Assembly: GCA_029547025.1 (NCBI GenBank)
Contig: JAKPQA010000350.1
Coordinates: forward strand, 1 to 53,284
Length of the DNA stretch: 53,284 nucleotides
Reading direction: 5' to 3'
Origin: Armatimonadota bacterium
GTDB taxonomy: Bacteria; Armatimonadota; Zipacnadia; UBA1398; JAKPQA01
The notes below the pieces were generated by a model. The model ran no database searches. It was given only the letters and a program-made list of their open reading frames with translations, and was not told the DNA's origin. The position numbers and the translations under genes are program-made. Positions 32,463 through 41,150 of this stretch are shown in pieces (position 1 is the stretch's first letter; each line of letters starts with the position of its first letter).

Positions 32463-33188
32463 CTATCGCAGGTCGTACAGGCGGTCGTCGGGCGACAAGT
32501 CGGCGATGTAGGGATCGTTCGGGCTCACGTTCGACTTGCTCGAGAGCGCCTTGGCGTGGCCGTCGCAGAAGGCGACGTTGGCCGTACCGTTGTGGCGGAA
32601 GTGTACGTTGGGGCCAATCCACGAGTAGAACGGATCCTGCGGCGCGCGCAGGTAGTTGGTCGCCGCCACGCCAACGGGATTGTAGGTGCTCCAGTAGGCC
32701 GCATCGCAGAACAGCACGGTCTCGCTCGGCGATTGGATCGAGCTCAGCGGCGCCGGCCGGATGCCTGACATGGGGTCGCCGCCAATGTAGCTCACATTGT
32801 AGGCATATCCGGTGTAGGGACGCCCCCATGTCTCTGCGTGGAACGACGGACACTGGTTGATCTGGTTGTTCTTCGTGTAGGAGCCCAATAGGCCCAGGTT
32901 CGCGCTGCCCGCGCCGTAATCGACGATGAAGTCCCACGCATACTCGACCATGAAGTCGGCCGAGTAGTAGTACGAGAGGCAGGCGGTCTCGTCATAGTCT
33001 TGGGCGTACATCTGCCAGGCGAGTGCGAGCTGACGGACGTTCGAGGCACAGCTGGCCTGCCGCGCCTTCTCCCGAGCTTTGGCGAAAACGGGGAACAGGA
33101 TCGCGGCCAGGATCGCGATGATGGCGATGACGACGAGTAGTTCGATGAGCGTGAAGCCTCTTTGGCGGTCGGTGACGCGTCGGAGCAC
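32463..33188 (-). CDS. type II/IV pseudopilin with H-X9-DG domain (DUF1559-like)
   Basis: A 241-residue protein with a class III (prepilin) signal: '[20 protein letters not shown]', cleaved after Gly11, leaving Phe12 as mature residue 1 and Glu16 as the mature Glu5. The helix runs on into '[16 protein letters not shown]' and 'MYAQDYDE'. The C-terminal H-X9-DG motif is '[16 protein letters not shown]' (His199 to Asp209-Gly210). Such proteins are exported by type II/IV-pilus-like machinery; their roles are mostly unknown, with ligand binding or cell-surface display suggested. The GTG at 33188 is chosen because AGAGGA lies at 33198-33203; reading further upstream would enter the leader. The leader holds a cobalamin riboswitch and a competing hairpin, so expression should respond to B12. 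Confidence 0.93.
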   Translation of the reverse strand: MLRRVTDRQRGFTLIELLVVIAIIAILAAILFPVFAKAREKARQASCASNVRQLALAWQMYAQDYDETACLSYYYSADFMVEYAWDFIVDYGAGSANLGLLGSYTKNNQINQCPSFHAETWGRPYTGYAYNVSYIGGDPMSGIRPAPLSSIQSPSETVLFCDAAYWSTYNPVGVAATNYLRAPQDPFYSWIGPNVHFRHNGTANVAFCDGHAKALSSKSNVSPNDPYIADLSPDDRLYDLR

Positions 33189-33198
33189 GGAAGCCCAT

Positions 33199-33262
33199 CC
33201 TCTCGGAGACGACAAGAGGGGCGCACCCGTTGCGTGCCCCGACCGCAATGGGTGGCCCCTCT
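33199..33262 (-). promoter_or_regulatory. likely expression platform: competing pairings of CCTCT with the ribosome site
   Basis: On the minus strand the arm 33262-33244 pairs with 33234-33215 over about 19 bases (AGAGGGGC... with ...GCCCCTCT). The same CCTCT at 33219-33215 can instead pair with AGAGG at 33203-33199, which is the ribosome site of the pseudopilin gene. The two pairings exclude each other, so a switch that changes the upstream stem would expose or hide the ribosome site. Which state B12 favours cannot be told. Confidence 0.6.
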
Positions 33263-33329
33263 GAGTAACGCGGATGTGGCAGCCAAACAAACGGCCGCTC
33301 CCCTTCCCACGAAGGAGCGCTGGCTGACC

Positions 33330-33513
33330 GCCGGCGTGGTCGTCTCCTGGCTCCCGGATCGCCCTACTCCCCGCGCCTTCCCAGGACCACCAACGGTCCC
33401 AGTGGCGTTCCGTGCGGGGGTTCGTCCCCGGTTACAGTTGCGGGGCAGCGACGGCATCGCACCGTCTTCCGGATGGCGCAACCCGCAGGGCCGCACCACC
33501 GTGCCACGCCGGC
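33330..33513 (-). ncRNA. cobalamin (AdoCbl-type) riboswitch
   Basis: On the minus strand all hallmarks are in order. The P1 5' arm GCCGGCGTGG (33513-33504) pairs perfectly with CCACGCCGGC (33339-33330). Between them are GGAAGACGGTGCGATGCCG, then GCTGCCCCGCAACTGTAA (core at 33445-33432), GGGGACGAACC, GCCACTGG (33406-33399), GGGAAGGCGCGGGGAG (33382-33367) and the B12 box AGCCAGGAGACGACC (33351-33338 in its core). This is a textbook Cbl riboswitch aptamer. It controls transcripts running left, so its direct target is the pseudopilin gene and possibly the GH36-like gene beyond. No B12 synthesis or uptake gene is next to it. Confidence 0.96.
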
Positions 33514-33537
33514 TCAAGTGCATTCAGCTATGCCAGG

Positions 33538-33566
33538 ATTGTACTCGGTGAGTGCAGGTGCAACAA
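33538..33566 (-). promoter_or_regulatory. sigma-70-like promoter of the riboswitch transcript
   Basis: On the minus strand TTGTTG (33566-33561) and TACAAT (33543-33538) are 17 bases apart. The -10 box matches five of six consensus bases. Transcription would begin near 33531, about 18 bases before riboswitch P1, which is the expected layout. The remaining stretch to the GH42-like start (33567-33695) shows no further feature that I can support. Confidence 0.65.
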
Positions 33567-33695
33567 GGGGTGAGCGGGTGATGACGGCGCCACTGGCGTG
33601 GTCTGGGTACCGCCTCGTCTCCGGGCAAGGGTCATCGCCGCCCACTCGGCGAACCACCCTCTGGTCGTTATCAGGCCCCGGGGGGAGTGGGTTCC

Positions 33696-36600
33696 GTGCC
33701 GCACACTCGCGCCTGCTGGATCTGGGTGGTGGCGCTCTGCGCGGCCGCCGCGGGGGAGGGCGGTCTCACTGCCCTACCGTACGTCGGCCCTGACCCGGCG
33801 GAATGGACTACGGCCCGCGACGCCGCGCGTCTGGCCGAGGAGCTGGTGGCCTTCGGCGTGGAGGCCGTTGATGATGATGCTGAGGGGCGCGTCCTCCGCT
33901 GGAGCTTCGAGATGCGACCCGCGGCACCCCGGTTCAACGACCTGTTCTGTATGGAGCCCATCGAGCGGCGCTTCGCCGCCCTGAGGATCCACCTCCGCAA
34001 TGCCGGCGCCGGGTTCGCGCTGGCCGTGAAGCTTCTCGAAGCCGATGGCTCCGAGTACACCGCCCGGCGCGTCGCCCTCGACACGAACGGCGACTGGACC
34101 GACGTCGAATGGCCGTGGACGGAGTTTGTTGTGGCTCCATGGTCCCGGGATGATAACGACACGCTCAACCCACCATTGCGTGGACTGGCGCTGATCGCCT
34201 TCGACGTGAGCCCTGGCAAGCAGTATGACCTGCGCGTGACGGGAGTGGAGCTGATGCGCGAGACGCCGCCAATCGTGGATCTGAAGGCCTCAGGCGTGCC
34301 GGAGCGGGTCCGTGCGGGCGATGAGTTCGGTATGGATCTATCGTTGACTCCCCGGTCGCCCATCACCGAGGACGCCGCTTGCGCCGTCGAGCTCGCGCGC
34401 CATGGTCGCCCGGTCTGGTCCCACCCGGTGCGTCTGTTACGCCCCACGAGCGAGTGGAGACCCGGCGAGGTCATCGAACTACCGCGCCAGACGCTCCGGG
34501 TGCCGTTGTACCTGTGGGGGGGCGAGTACGACGTTCGAGTGGTGCTGGGCGACTGTCATGTGCGGCGGGAGGGGCATCCGGCGGGCCAAGTCGCCACACT
34601 GGAAGTCCAGCAGCGTCACCCGAGGCCATGCCAAGCCCAGGTGAGGCCGCACAACGGCGTGCCCACGCTGTTCATCAATGGCCGTCCGAACTCCGCCATG
34701 TCGTACATGACCTACCAGCCGACGCCCAGGTACTTCGGCCAGTTCGGCGAAGCCGGGGTGCACGTCTACTCCTTCCCGTCGACGTGTACGCGCCACACCT
34801 GGCAGAGCTTCGCGCGCCAGGCGTGGCTCGCGCCCGGCGACCACTTCGACTTCTCCCAACTCGACGAGCAGGTTCTGCGGATCCTCGAGGCCGACCCGGA
34901 GGCGTACGTGTTCCCGCGGGTCTACGTGAACTCGCCCGACTGGTGGGACAAGGAGCACCCCGACGACCTGGTCATGTATGACGACGGCACCGGAGAACCG
35001 AAGCTCTTCCTCGAAGCCGAAGGCAAGCCATGCCCCTCGTGGGCCTCCCAGGCATGGCGCGATGACGCGGGCTACGCCTTGCGGCGCTACATCCAGCACG
35101 TGCGGAGCTCCCCCTATGCCGACCGAGTCCTCGGCTACCATGTCGCGAGTGGCACAACCGAGGAGTGGATGTACTGGGGTGCCAACGAGGGACGCTTCTG
35201 TGACTACAGCCCCGTGGCCCGGCAGGCCTTTCGCCGGTGGCTCCGGGACCGCTACGGCTCCGATGCCGCCCTCCAGGCCGCATGGGGACGGGCCGACGTA
35301 ACGCTCGACACGGCCGACGTGCCGTCCTTCGCGCGGCGGTCGGCCACCGAGCACTTCGCCTTCCGTGACCCCACGGCGGCGAGGGATGTCATCGACCTCC
35401 ATCTTTTCCTGGCGAACATCACGACAGAGGCCATTCGTGCACTGGCGCGCGTCGTCAAGGACGAGACGGACGGCCAGGCGCTGATGGGCACCTTCTACGG
35501 CTACGTGCTCCAGCTCGTCGGCGAGCAGCGCCAACAGAACGCGGGCCACCTCGATCTCATGGGCGTCCTCGACTGCCCGGATATCGACTTCGTGACCAGC
35601 CCCACCAGTTACGCATTCCGCACGCTGGGCGACGGCTATAGCCACTTCATGTCGCTGCTGGACTCGGTGAAGCTGCACGGCAAACTGTGGTTCGACGAGA
35701 ACGACATCCGGACGTGGCTGGTCGACGCGCCGGCCGGCCAGTGGGGGCGCTATGACACGTTCGAGGACTCGCTCCGCATGCAGCAGCGCGAGTTCGCGAA
35801 CGTCATCGGCAACGGATGTGGCATGTGGTGGTTCGACATGGGAGGTGGCTGGTATGACGACGAGCGCATGCTGGCCGCCATCGAGCGGATGCGCGCCATC
35901 GCCGACGAGACCGTCCACTGGGACCGTTCGCCGGTCGCCGAAGTGGCTATGGTGGTCGACGATGCCAGCCTGGCCGCCATGCAGACCGGCAACGCGATCT
36001 CGTGGCCGCTGTTGATGCAGCAGATGCTGGAGCTCGGCCGCATCGGCGCGCCCATCGCCACGTACGCACTCGCCGACATCGGGGCCATGCCGGACATGAA
36101 GCTGTACCTCTTTGCCAACGCATTCGCGCCCACGGAGGACCAGGTCGAGGCCATCCGCAGGAAAGTCAGGCGTAACGGCGCGTGGGCGGTGTGGATCTAT
36201 GCGCCGGGCGTGGTCGACGGGGGCCAGCTCCGGCCGGAGGCGGCTGAACGCCTGACGGGATTCCGGCTGGGCATGGTCGATGAGCAGGCCCCGCTGACGG
36301 TGAGCCTGACGGCCGATGGCCACGCGGCGACCGGGCTGCGCGATATGACGTACGGGCCCGCCACGGCCTTCGGCCCAGTGTTCTTCGCCGACGATCCTGA
36401 CATCGAAGCTTGGGGCACGCTCGGCGCGAACGCCAAGTGTGGGCTGGCCGCGCGGCGTTTCCATGACTGGACGTCGGTCTACTCGGCGGCGCCGGCGCTA
36501 CCGACCGCCCTGCTGCGACGACTGGCCGCGGCTGCGGGAGTTCACCTCTACGCCGACGCCGGCGATGCCGTCTACGCCAACCGCAGTGTGCTCGCCGTCG

Positions 36601-36749
36601 CCTTTGGTTCGCCGGGCGAGAAGGTCATCCGCCTGCCCCACCCGGCGACGGTGACTGACCTGATGACGCGCCAGCGTATTCCGGCAGGTGCCGCCGGGTT
36701 TGCGGTGACCGTGCCCGACGTTAGCGCGCGGATCTGGCGGCTGGAGTAG
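33696..36749 (+). CDS. secreted GH42-like beta-galactosidase family protein
   Basis: A 1017-residue exported protein. A signal peptide ('WIWVVALCAAAAGEG') is followed by about 300 residues of beta-sandwich domains and a GH42-type TIM barrel starting near 'PTLFINGRPNSAMSYMTYQP'. The acid/base candidate is Glu489 or Glu490 in 'HVASGTTEEWMYWG', followed by the family-typical 'SPVARQAFRRWLRDRYGS'. The nucleophile candidate is Glu668 in 'LWFDENDIRTW'. A trimerisation-like domain and a small C-terminal beta domain follow. GH42 members cleave beta-galactosides; with this extended N-terminus the substrate is uncertain. The GTG at 33696 has GGGGGGAG (33680-33687) at 8 bases. Its 3' end overlaps the convergent glycosyltransferase gene by 29 bases. 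Confidence 0.87.
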   Translation: MPHTRACWIWVVALCAAAAGEGGLTALPYVGPDPAEWTTARDAARLAEELVAFGVEAVDDDAEGRVLRWSFEMRPAAPRFNDLFCMEPIERRFAALRIHLRNAGAGFALAVKLLEADGSEYTARRVALDTNGDWTDVEWPWTEFVVAPWSRDDNDTLNPPLRGLALIAFDVSPGKQYDLRVTGVELMRETPPIVDLKASGVPERVRAGDEFGMDLSLTPRSPITEDAACAVELARHGRPVWSHPVRLLRPTSEWRPGEVIELPRQTLRVPLYLWGGEYDVRVVLGDCHVRREGHPAGQVATLEVQQRHPRPCQAQVRPHNGVPTLFINGRPNSAMSYMTYQPTPRYFGQFGEAGVHVYSFPSTCTRHTWQSFARQAWLAPGDHFDFSQLDEQVLRILEADPEAYVFPRVYVNSPDWWDKEHPDDLVMYDDGTGEPKLFLEAEGKPCPSWASQAWRDDAGYALRRYIQHVRSSPYADRVLGYHVASGTTEEWMYWGANEGRFCDYSPVARQAFRRWLRDRYGSDAALQAAWGRADVTLDTADVPSFARRSATEHFAFRDPTAARDVIDLHLFLANITTEAIRALARVVKDETDGQALMGTFYGYVLQLVGEQRQQNAGHLDLMGVLDCPDIDFVTSPTSYAFRTLGDGYSHFMSLLDSVKLHGKLWFDENDIRTWLVDAPAGQWGRYDTFEDSLRMQQREFANVIGNGCGMWWFDMGGGWYDDERMLAAIERMRAIADETVHWDRSPVAEVAMVVDDASLAAMQTGNAISWPLLMQQMLELGRIGAPIATYALADIGAMPDMKLYLFANAFAPTEDQVEAIRRKVRRNGAWAVWIYAPGVVDGGQLRPEAAERLTGFRLGMVDEQAPLTVSLTADGHAATGLRDMTYGPATAFGPVFFADDPDIEAWGTLGANAKCGLAARRFHDWTSVYSAAPALPTALLRRLAAAAGVHLYADAGDAVYANRSVLAVAFGSPGEKVIRLPHPATVTDLMTRQRIPAGAAGFAVTVPDVSARIWRLE

Positions 36750-37878
36750 CTCGGCCCGCGATCGCGCGACGGAGCACGCCCTCGACGGCAGCGGCGTTGG
36801 CCTCGGCGGTGAAGTAGCGCGCGATGCGCTCCCGGGCATTCGCCGCCAACCGTCTCCTGAGTTCGCCGTCTTCCGCCATGCGCCGCACGGCGGAAGCGAA
36901 CGCACCGAAATCGTCGGGCGGCACCAGTAGTCCACTCTCACCATGCACGACCAGTTCGGGGACGCCCCCCACATGGGTCGCGATGACCGGGCAGCCCGCC
37001 GCCATGGCCTCGAGGAAAGCGATGGGCAGTCCCTCGCGCGTCGATGGCGCCACGAGGCAATCCGCCGCGGCGAGCAGCGGTGCCGTGTCCTGCCGGAAGC
37101 CCAGCAAGGTCACCCGGTCGCGCATATCCGCCTCTTGGATGTGGGTGATGGTGGCCCCAAGCAATGGGCCCTCTCCCGCCATCAGGAAGCGGATCCGCGG
37201 CTCGCCCCGCAGCTCCCGCGCCGCGCCAAGCACCCAGTCCGGCCGCTTCTCAGGGATCATGCGCGCGAGGAACAGGAAGACGATGGTGTCCTCCGCAATC
37301 CCGAGCTCAGCCCGCGCGGCGGCTCGGTCCAGGCGGGTGAACCGCTGGGCCTCGATCCCGTTGCGGACGGTCGTCAGGCGTTCGGGTGCGAAGCCGTGGG
37401 CGAGCAGGTAGCGGCGCGAGGTTTCGGACACGGCGATGATGTGGTCCGCGCGGAGTAGCGAGGGGTGCGCCCACCGGCGCAGCGGCCGAGGGGCGAAGCG
37501 CGCGAGCGCCGGTGTATCCGAGAAGATGGGCGTATGGAAACTGACCACGACCGGCACTCGCGCACGCCGGCAGCCGAGGCAGCACCCCAGCACACCGTGC
37601 GCGCCGTGTGCGTGGACGACATCGAAGCCCCCACTCCTCAGGAATCGCGCCATGTGCCCCGAGGCCGCGGGATTCAGATCACCCGAGATGGGCAGTTCAG
37701 CCACCTCGAGGCCCCGTTCGTGCCCCCAGTCCACCATGGGCGAGGCGGGCCGCGTCACCAGGATGACCTCGTGTCCGCGCGCGACCATGGCGGAGGACAG
37801 GGCCAGCACGTGCGTCTCCGCACCGCGGACTGTGCGGCTGATGCGTACCATGGCGATCCGGAGAGCACTTCCAGCCAC
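36721..37878 (-). CDS. GT4-family glycosyltransferase
   Basis: A 385-residue retaining GT-B glycosyltransferase, cytoplasmic face of the inner membrane. The N-terminal domain has 'VRGAETHVLALSSAMVARGH' and 'FDVVHAHGAHG'. The C-terminal domain has 'FLARMIPEKRPDWVLGAA' and the donor-binding motif 'APSTREGLPIAFLEAMAAGC', the EX7E signature of GT4. It is the last gene of the lipid A/Kdo operon and so probably adds a core or O-polysaccharide sugar. The start is GTG 37878 (a G-rich run upstream) or ATG 37851. The 3' end overlaps the convergent GH42-like gene by 29 bases. Confidence 0.92.
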   Translation of the reverse strand: MAGSALRIAMVRISRTVRGAETHVLALSSAMVARGHEVILVTRPASPMVDWGHERGLEVAELPISGDLNPAASGHMARFLRSGGFDVVHAHGAHGVLGCCLGCRRARVPVVVSFHTPIFSDTPALARFAPRPLRRWAHPSLLRADHIIAVSETSRRYLLAHGFAPERLTTVRNGIEAQRFTRLDRAAARAELGIAEDTIVFLFLARMIPEKRPDWVLGAARELRGEPRIRFLMAGEGPLLGATITHIQEADMRDRVTLLGFRQDTAPLLAAADCLVAPSTREGLPIAFLEAMAAGCPVIATHVGGVPELVVHGESGLLVPPDDFGAFASAVRRMAEDGELRRRLAANARERIARYFTAEANAAAVEGVLRRAIAGRATPAARSAR

Positions 37879-37890
37879 CGGTGCGCCCCC

Positions 37891-38754
37891 CTACGCCCGA
37901 GCCCCGAGCTTCCGGCGGATGAACGTGCCCGAGACGTAGTACATATACCGGTGCCTGCGCAGCCGCCGCACGACGGCCCGCCAGTCCTCAGGTGTGCCCG
38001 GTTCGCACGGACCCTCGGTCTTCTGTGCCAGGATCTGCGCGGCCCCCGGGCCGTCCAGCAGCCGCGTGGTTTCGATGCGGAACCCGGCCGTCTCGACCAT
38101 CTGCCGCAGAGTCGCCGGCGTGAAGTTCGTCCGGTGCGCCACATGGAAGATCCGGCGGCTGGAGCAGCGGGGCTGGAGCAGGTTCGGCACCTCGACGAAC
38201 AGCCAGCCACCATCGGTCAGCAGGTCGCGCAGCCGGCGGATGAAGGCCCGGGGGCTGTCGGCATGTTCAACCACGTGAGAGGCCGTGACGAGGTCAAAGG
38301 CTCCGGGCGGAAGGTCGGCCTCCTCCAGCAGGCACTGGTGGACCGTGAGCCCACACTGCTCGCGCGAGTAGGCAGCGAAAGCGGGCTCGGGCTCGATGCC
38401 GGTAACCTCGCACCCGCGGTCGCGCAAGGCAACCAGAAGCGTCCCGGCCGCGCAACCCACATCGAGAGCCCTCATCCCCGGCCGAATGACCGGCTCCAGG
38501 ACCTCCAGTGCACCCTCAGCACGCCACCGGTTCTTCATCAGATACTTGGCCGATGGGCTCGCAGCTGGCCGGCGCAGACGTCGCACCTTCTCCGCGTCCT
38601 CGGGCGAGTAGTCCTCCAGCTCCAGGACCGGGTCGGTGTAGACCAGGCCGCACTGGCGGCAGATCACGGTGCGCACGGGCAGCCCCAATCGCCCGGTCTC
38701 GGCGATGACGGCGCTGTCGTCGGCGCCACACAAGTCACAGAGCACGTGCCGCAA
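37891..38754 (-). CDS. class I SAM methyltransferase with N-terminal zinc ribbon
   Basis: A 287-residue protein. The N-terminus holds two CxxC pairs ('LCDLCGADD' and 'VICRQCGLVY'), a zinc-binding head common in methyltransferases of surface-sugar clusters. The SAM motif I is 'ALDVGCAAGTLLVALRDRG' (about residues 95-113), with 'GIEPEPAFAAYS' as motif II and 'FDLVTASHVVEHADSP' as the post-motif. It probably methylates a sugar of LPS or a lipid-linked glycan, judging from its place between a Kdo-transferase-like gene and a glycosyltransferase. The TTG at 38754 fits a GGGGGGAAG ribosome site; a GTG at 38745 is the alternative. It overlaps the preceding gene by 20 bases. Confidence 0.88.
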   Translation of the reverse strand: MRHVLCDLCGADDSAVIAETGRLGLPVRTVICRQCGLVYTDPVLELEDYSPEDAEKVRRLRRPAASPSAKYLMKNRWRAEGALEVLEPVIRPGMRALDVGCAAGTLLVALRDRGCEVTGIEPEPAFAAYSREQCGLTVHQCLLEEADLPPGAFDLVTASHVVEHADSPRAFIRRLRDLLTDGGWLFVEVPNLLQPRCSSRRIFHVAHRTNFTPATLRQMVETAGFRIETTRLLDGPGAAQILAQKTEGPCEPGTPEDWRAVVRRLRRHRYMYYVSGTFIRRKLGARA

Positions 38755-40087
38755 CCGTCTTCCCCCCGATCAGCGGCAGCAGCCGGTCGACTGTGCGCGC
38801 GACCGCGCCCTCGTTCTCGGCCACGGCCTGACGAGCCGCCCGGCCCATGCTCGTCCGGAGAGGCCCATCGAGCAACAGCCGCACCATGTGCTCTCGGAGT
38901 TCGCCAACCGAGCGCACGCAGATGCCCCCGTCGAGTTCGAGCAGCCGGGCCGCAATGTCGGCGTTGTTGAACAGACTCGGGCCGAAGAGCACGGGCTTAC
39001 CGTGGACCGCAGCCTCGATGAGGTTGTGCCCGCCCTTGTTGACCAGGCTCCCGCCGACGAAGCAGACGTCGGCGAGTCCATAGGTGGTGAGCAGCTCTCC
39101 CATGGTGTCGAGCACCAGTACGTCCGCCGGCGGATCGAGAGGCCCCGAACCGTTGCCGAGCTCCGTGCGGCGCGCGACGCGCGCGCCGGTGCGCCGGAAG
39201 GTCGCCAGCACTTCGTCCGCTCGCCCGGGCTTGCGGGGCGCAACCACTAGCAGCAGAGACCCGGCGAGACGGGGGGCGCTGCGAACCTCCGCCAGGTAGC
39301 GTTCCTCCCGCCCGTATGTGCTCCCGGCCACCATGACCACTCGTCCGATGAGGCGAGCCCCTTCGATGAACTCGACGAGTGGTCCTCGAGGCGGCGTCAG
39401 ATCCAGTCGTCCCACGTCAAAGCGGCAGTTGCCGGAGACCCAGGCGTGGCCCCGGTCGACCCCCAACTCGATGGCGCGCTGCGCGTCGGCCTCGCTCTTG
39501 AGGGCCAAGAGGTCGAGGGCCTCGAGCATCTGCTTCTGGCCCTCCCGGTGCCCCCGGTGGCGGGCCATCTCCACGGGCGATAAGCCGGCACTCACGAAAG
39601 CGGTGGGGATGCCTGCCTCGCGGGCCCCCCAGACCATCGTCGGGCGTAGGTCACCCTCGAGGATCACGAGGGCCAAGGCGCGGCACCTCTCCAGCGCGCG
39701 CCGGACAGCCTGGGTCCCGTCGAGTGGTGCGTACAGCACGGCACACGGCTCGGGCAGGATGCCCGGTGCTGCTTCGAAAGCCGCGACGCTCTTGGCCCAG
39801 ACCACGTAGCGCAGCATGGGATCGCGCTTCCGCAGCCCGACTACCAGGGGCAGCGCGGTACGCGCCTCGCCGATGTTGTGGCAGTACAGGACCAGGTGCC
39901 GGCACGATCTGGGGCACATGCAGCCCGGCGTCACGTGGCCTAGCCCTGCGGACAGGCGCTGACGGCCCTGCGGGCCCCTCGTCAGCGCCTTCAACCGCAG
40001 CCAGGGCAGGAGCGCCCGCGTCCGGCGGGTCCGCCAGTCGGCATAGGCGTGAAGGGCAGCCAGGTCGCGGTCAGGCATGGGCCGCAC
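38735..40087 (-). CDS. divergent WaaA/KdtA-like glycosyltransferase, second copy
   Basis: A 450-residue GT30-like (Kdo transferase) protein but clearly different from the canonical WaaA three genes upstream. 'LVLYCHNIGEARTALPLVVG' corresponds to the canonical 'HAVSVGE' block with the catalytic Glu kept. The canonical 'METELWPNL' is here 'LEGDLRPTMV', followed by 'REAGIPTAFVSAGLS'. The C-terminal half keeps the donor-domain features: 'VVMVAGSTYGREERYL', 'LLLVVAPRKPGR', 'DVLVLDTMGELLTTYGLADV' and 'FVGGSLVNKGGHNLIEAAVH'. No membrane anchor segment is evident at the N-terminus. It may add a second Kdo or another ulosonic acid. The GTG at 40087 (GGAGAG upstream) overlaps lpxK by 17 bases. Confidence 0.85.
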   Translation of the reverse strand: MRPMPDRDLAALHAYADWRTRRTRALLPWLRLKALTRGPQGRQRLSAGLGHVTPGCMCPRSCRHLVLYCHNIGEARTALPLVVGLRKRDPMLRYVVWAKSVAAFEAAPGILPEPCAVLYAPLDGTQAVRRALERCRALALVILEGDLRPTMVWGAREAGIPTAFVSAGLSPVEMARHRGHREGQKQMLEALDLLALKSEADAQRAIELGVDRGHAWVSGNCRFDVGRLDLTPPRGPLVEFIEGARLIGRVVMVAGSTYGREERYLAEVRSAPRLAGSLLLVVAPRKPGRADEVLATFRRTGARVARRTELGNGSGPLDPPADVLVLDTMGELLTTYGLADVCFVGGSLVNKGGHNLIEAAVHGKPVLFGPSLFNNADIAARLLELDGGICVRSVGELREHMVRLLLDGPLRTSMGRAARQAVAENEGAVARTVDRLLPLIGGKTVAARAL

Positions 40088-41150
40088 CAGGCTCTCCAGG
40101 CGTTAGCCCGATGGACGACAGCCGCGCCCGCAGCAGCTCGGCCCCCGAGAGGATCTCCATCTCGACCCGGACAGCCACGAAGTCGACACGGCGCAACACT
40201 GGGGCCAGCCGTGGGGCGTCCTTCGCGGTCGTCACGACACACGACACTTGGCGGGACTCCACCTCGGCGGTGATGTGGTCGGCGTCGCGCGCTGAGAACG
40301 CGTGGTGGTCGGGGAAACGGAGGTGTCGCGCCACCTCAACGCCGAGCGAGGCCACAGTCCGTCCGAAGGCCTCGTTGTTCCCGATGCCACTCACTGCCAC
40401 GACGCGCTGGCCGGCCAGTTCCCGGGCCCCCAGCCGTTCGCCGGTGCGCCCGTCGACAAGGCAAGTGGGGCGATGGGCGCACTCGACGAAATCCCCTTGC
40501 GCGCCCGCGCTCCGCAATCGGGCGCGCATCCGGGCGACTGCTTCCGGCCCCGCCTGGTCGCACCGTGTCAGGCCTACCAGGTCCGCGGTGGCGACATGGC
40601 TCAGAGGCTGGCGCAGCATTCCCGCGGGGAACAGGCGATCGAGATGCCGGGGCTGAGTGCAGTCGAACAGAAGGATGCGGAGGTCCTTGGAGAGCTTCAG
40701 ATACTGGTGCCCATCATCCAACAGGGCGACGGTGGCACCTTCGGACCGCGCGCGGGCTGCCGAGGCCACTCGGTTCCGGCCCTCGAGGATCTGAACCGCC
40801 TCCGGCAGTCCTGCCCGGTAGACCTCGTACTCGTCGCAGTGATCGCGGAGGCCTCGCTTGTAGGCCCGCAGGAGGATGGCGGGGCGCTGACCGAGATCCA
40901 GAAGCTGCCGGGCCAGCATCTGCGTGAACGTCGTCTTCCCGGTGCCACCCAGTGTGAGGTTGCCGATACTGATCACCGGGAGGCCCGCTGGGTGTCGCTT
41001 CAGTATGGCCCGCCGGTAGAGCTCGAGGTTGGCATCAAGTGCCAAGCCATAGAACACCGACATGCCGCGGAGGCACAAGTGCGCCAGCCGGCCTTGGGCG
41101 TTCCGCGGCCCCTGTTCCACCAGCTCGACCCACTGCATAGCCAGGTTCAC
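40071..41150 (-). CDS. lpxK: tetraacyldisaccharide 4'-kinase
   Basis: A 359-residue inner-membrane-associated P-loop kinase that phosphorylates the 4' position of lipid A disaccharide. The opening amphipathic helix precedes 'VISIGNLTLGGTGKTTFTQM' (P-loop, residues 68-74). 'ALLDDGHQYLKLSKDLRILL' is the family's DDGFQH block with His for Phe, and 'VVTTAKDAPRL' matches the conserved T-K-D. Length fits the family (about 330-360). GTG 41150 overlaps the waaA stop (GTGA), so translation is coupled, and GAGG lies just upstream. Confidence 0.95.
   Translation of the reverse strand: MNLAMQWVELVEQGPRNAQGRLAHLCLRGMSVFYGLALDANLELYRRAILKRHPAGLPVISIGNLTLGGTGKTTFTQMLARQLLDLGQRPAILLRAYKRGLRDHCDEYEVYRAGLPEAVQILEGRNRVASAARARSEGATVALLDDGHQYLKLSKDLRILLFDCTQPRHLDRLFPAGMLRQPLSHVATADLVGLTRCDQAGPEAVARMRARLRSAGAQGDFVECAHRPTCLVDGRTGERLGARELAGQRVVAVSGIGNNEAFGRTVASLGVEVARHLRFPDHHAFSARDADHITAEVESRQVSCVVTTAKDAPRLAPVLRRVDFVAVRVEMEILSGAELLRARLSSIGLTPGEPGAAHA

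Noticed and set aside
34479-36464. A 661-codon minus-strand ORF
   Set aside because: Antisense shadow of the GH42-like gene in GC-rich DNA; no domain or start site.
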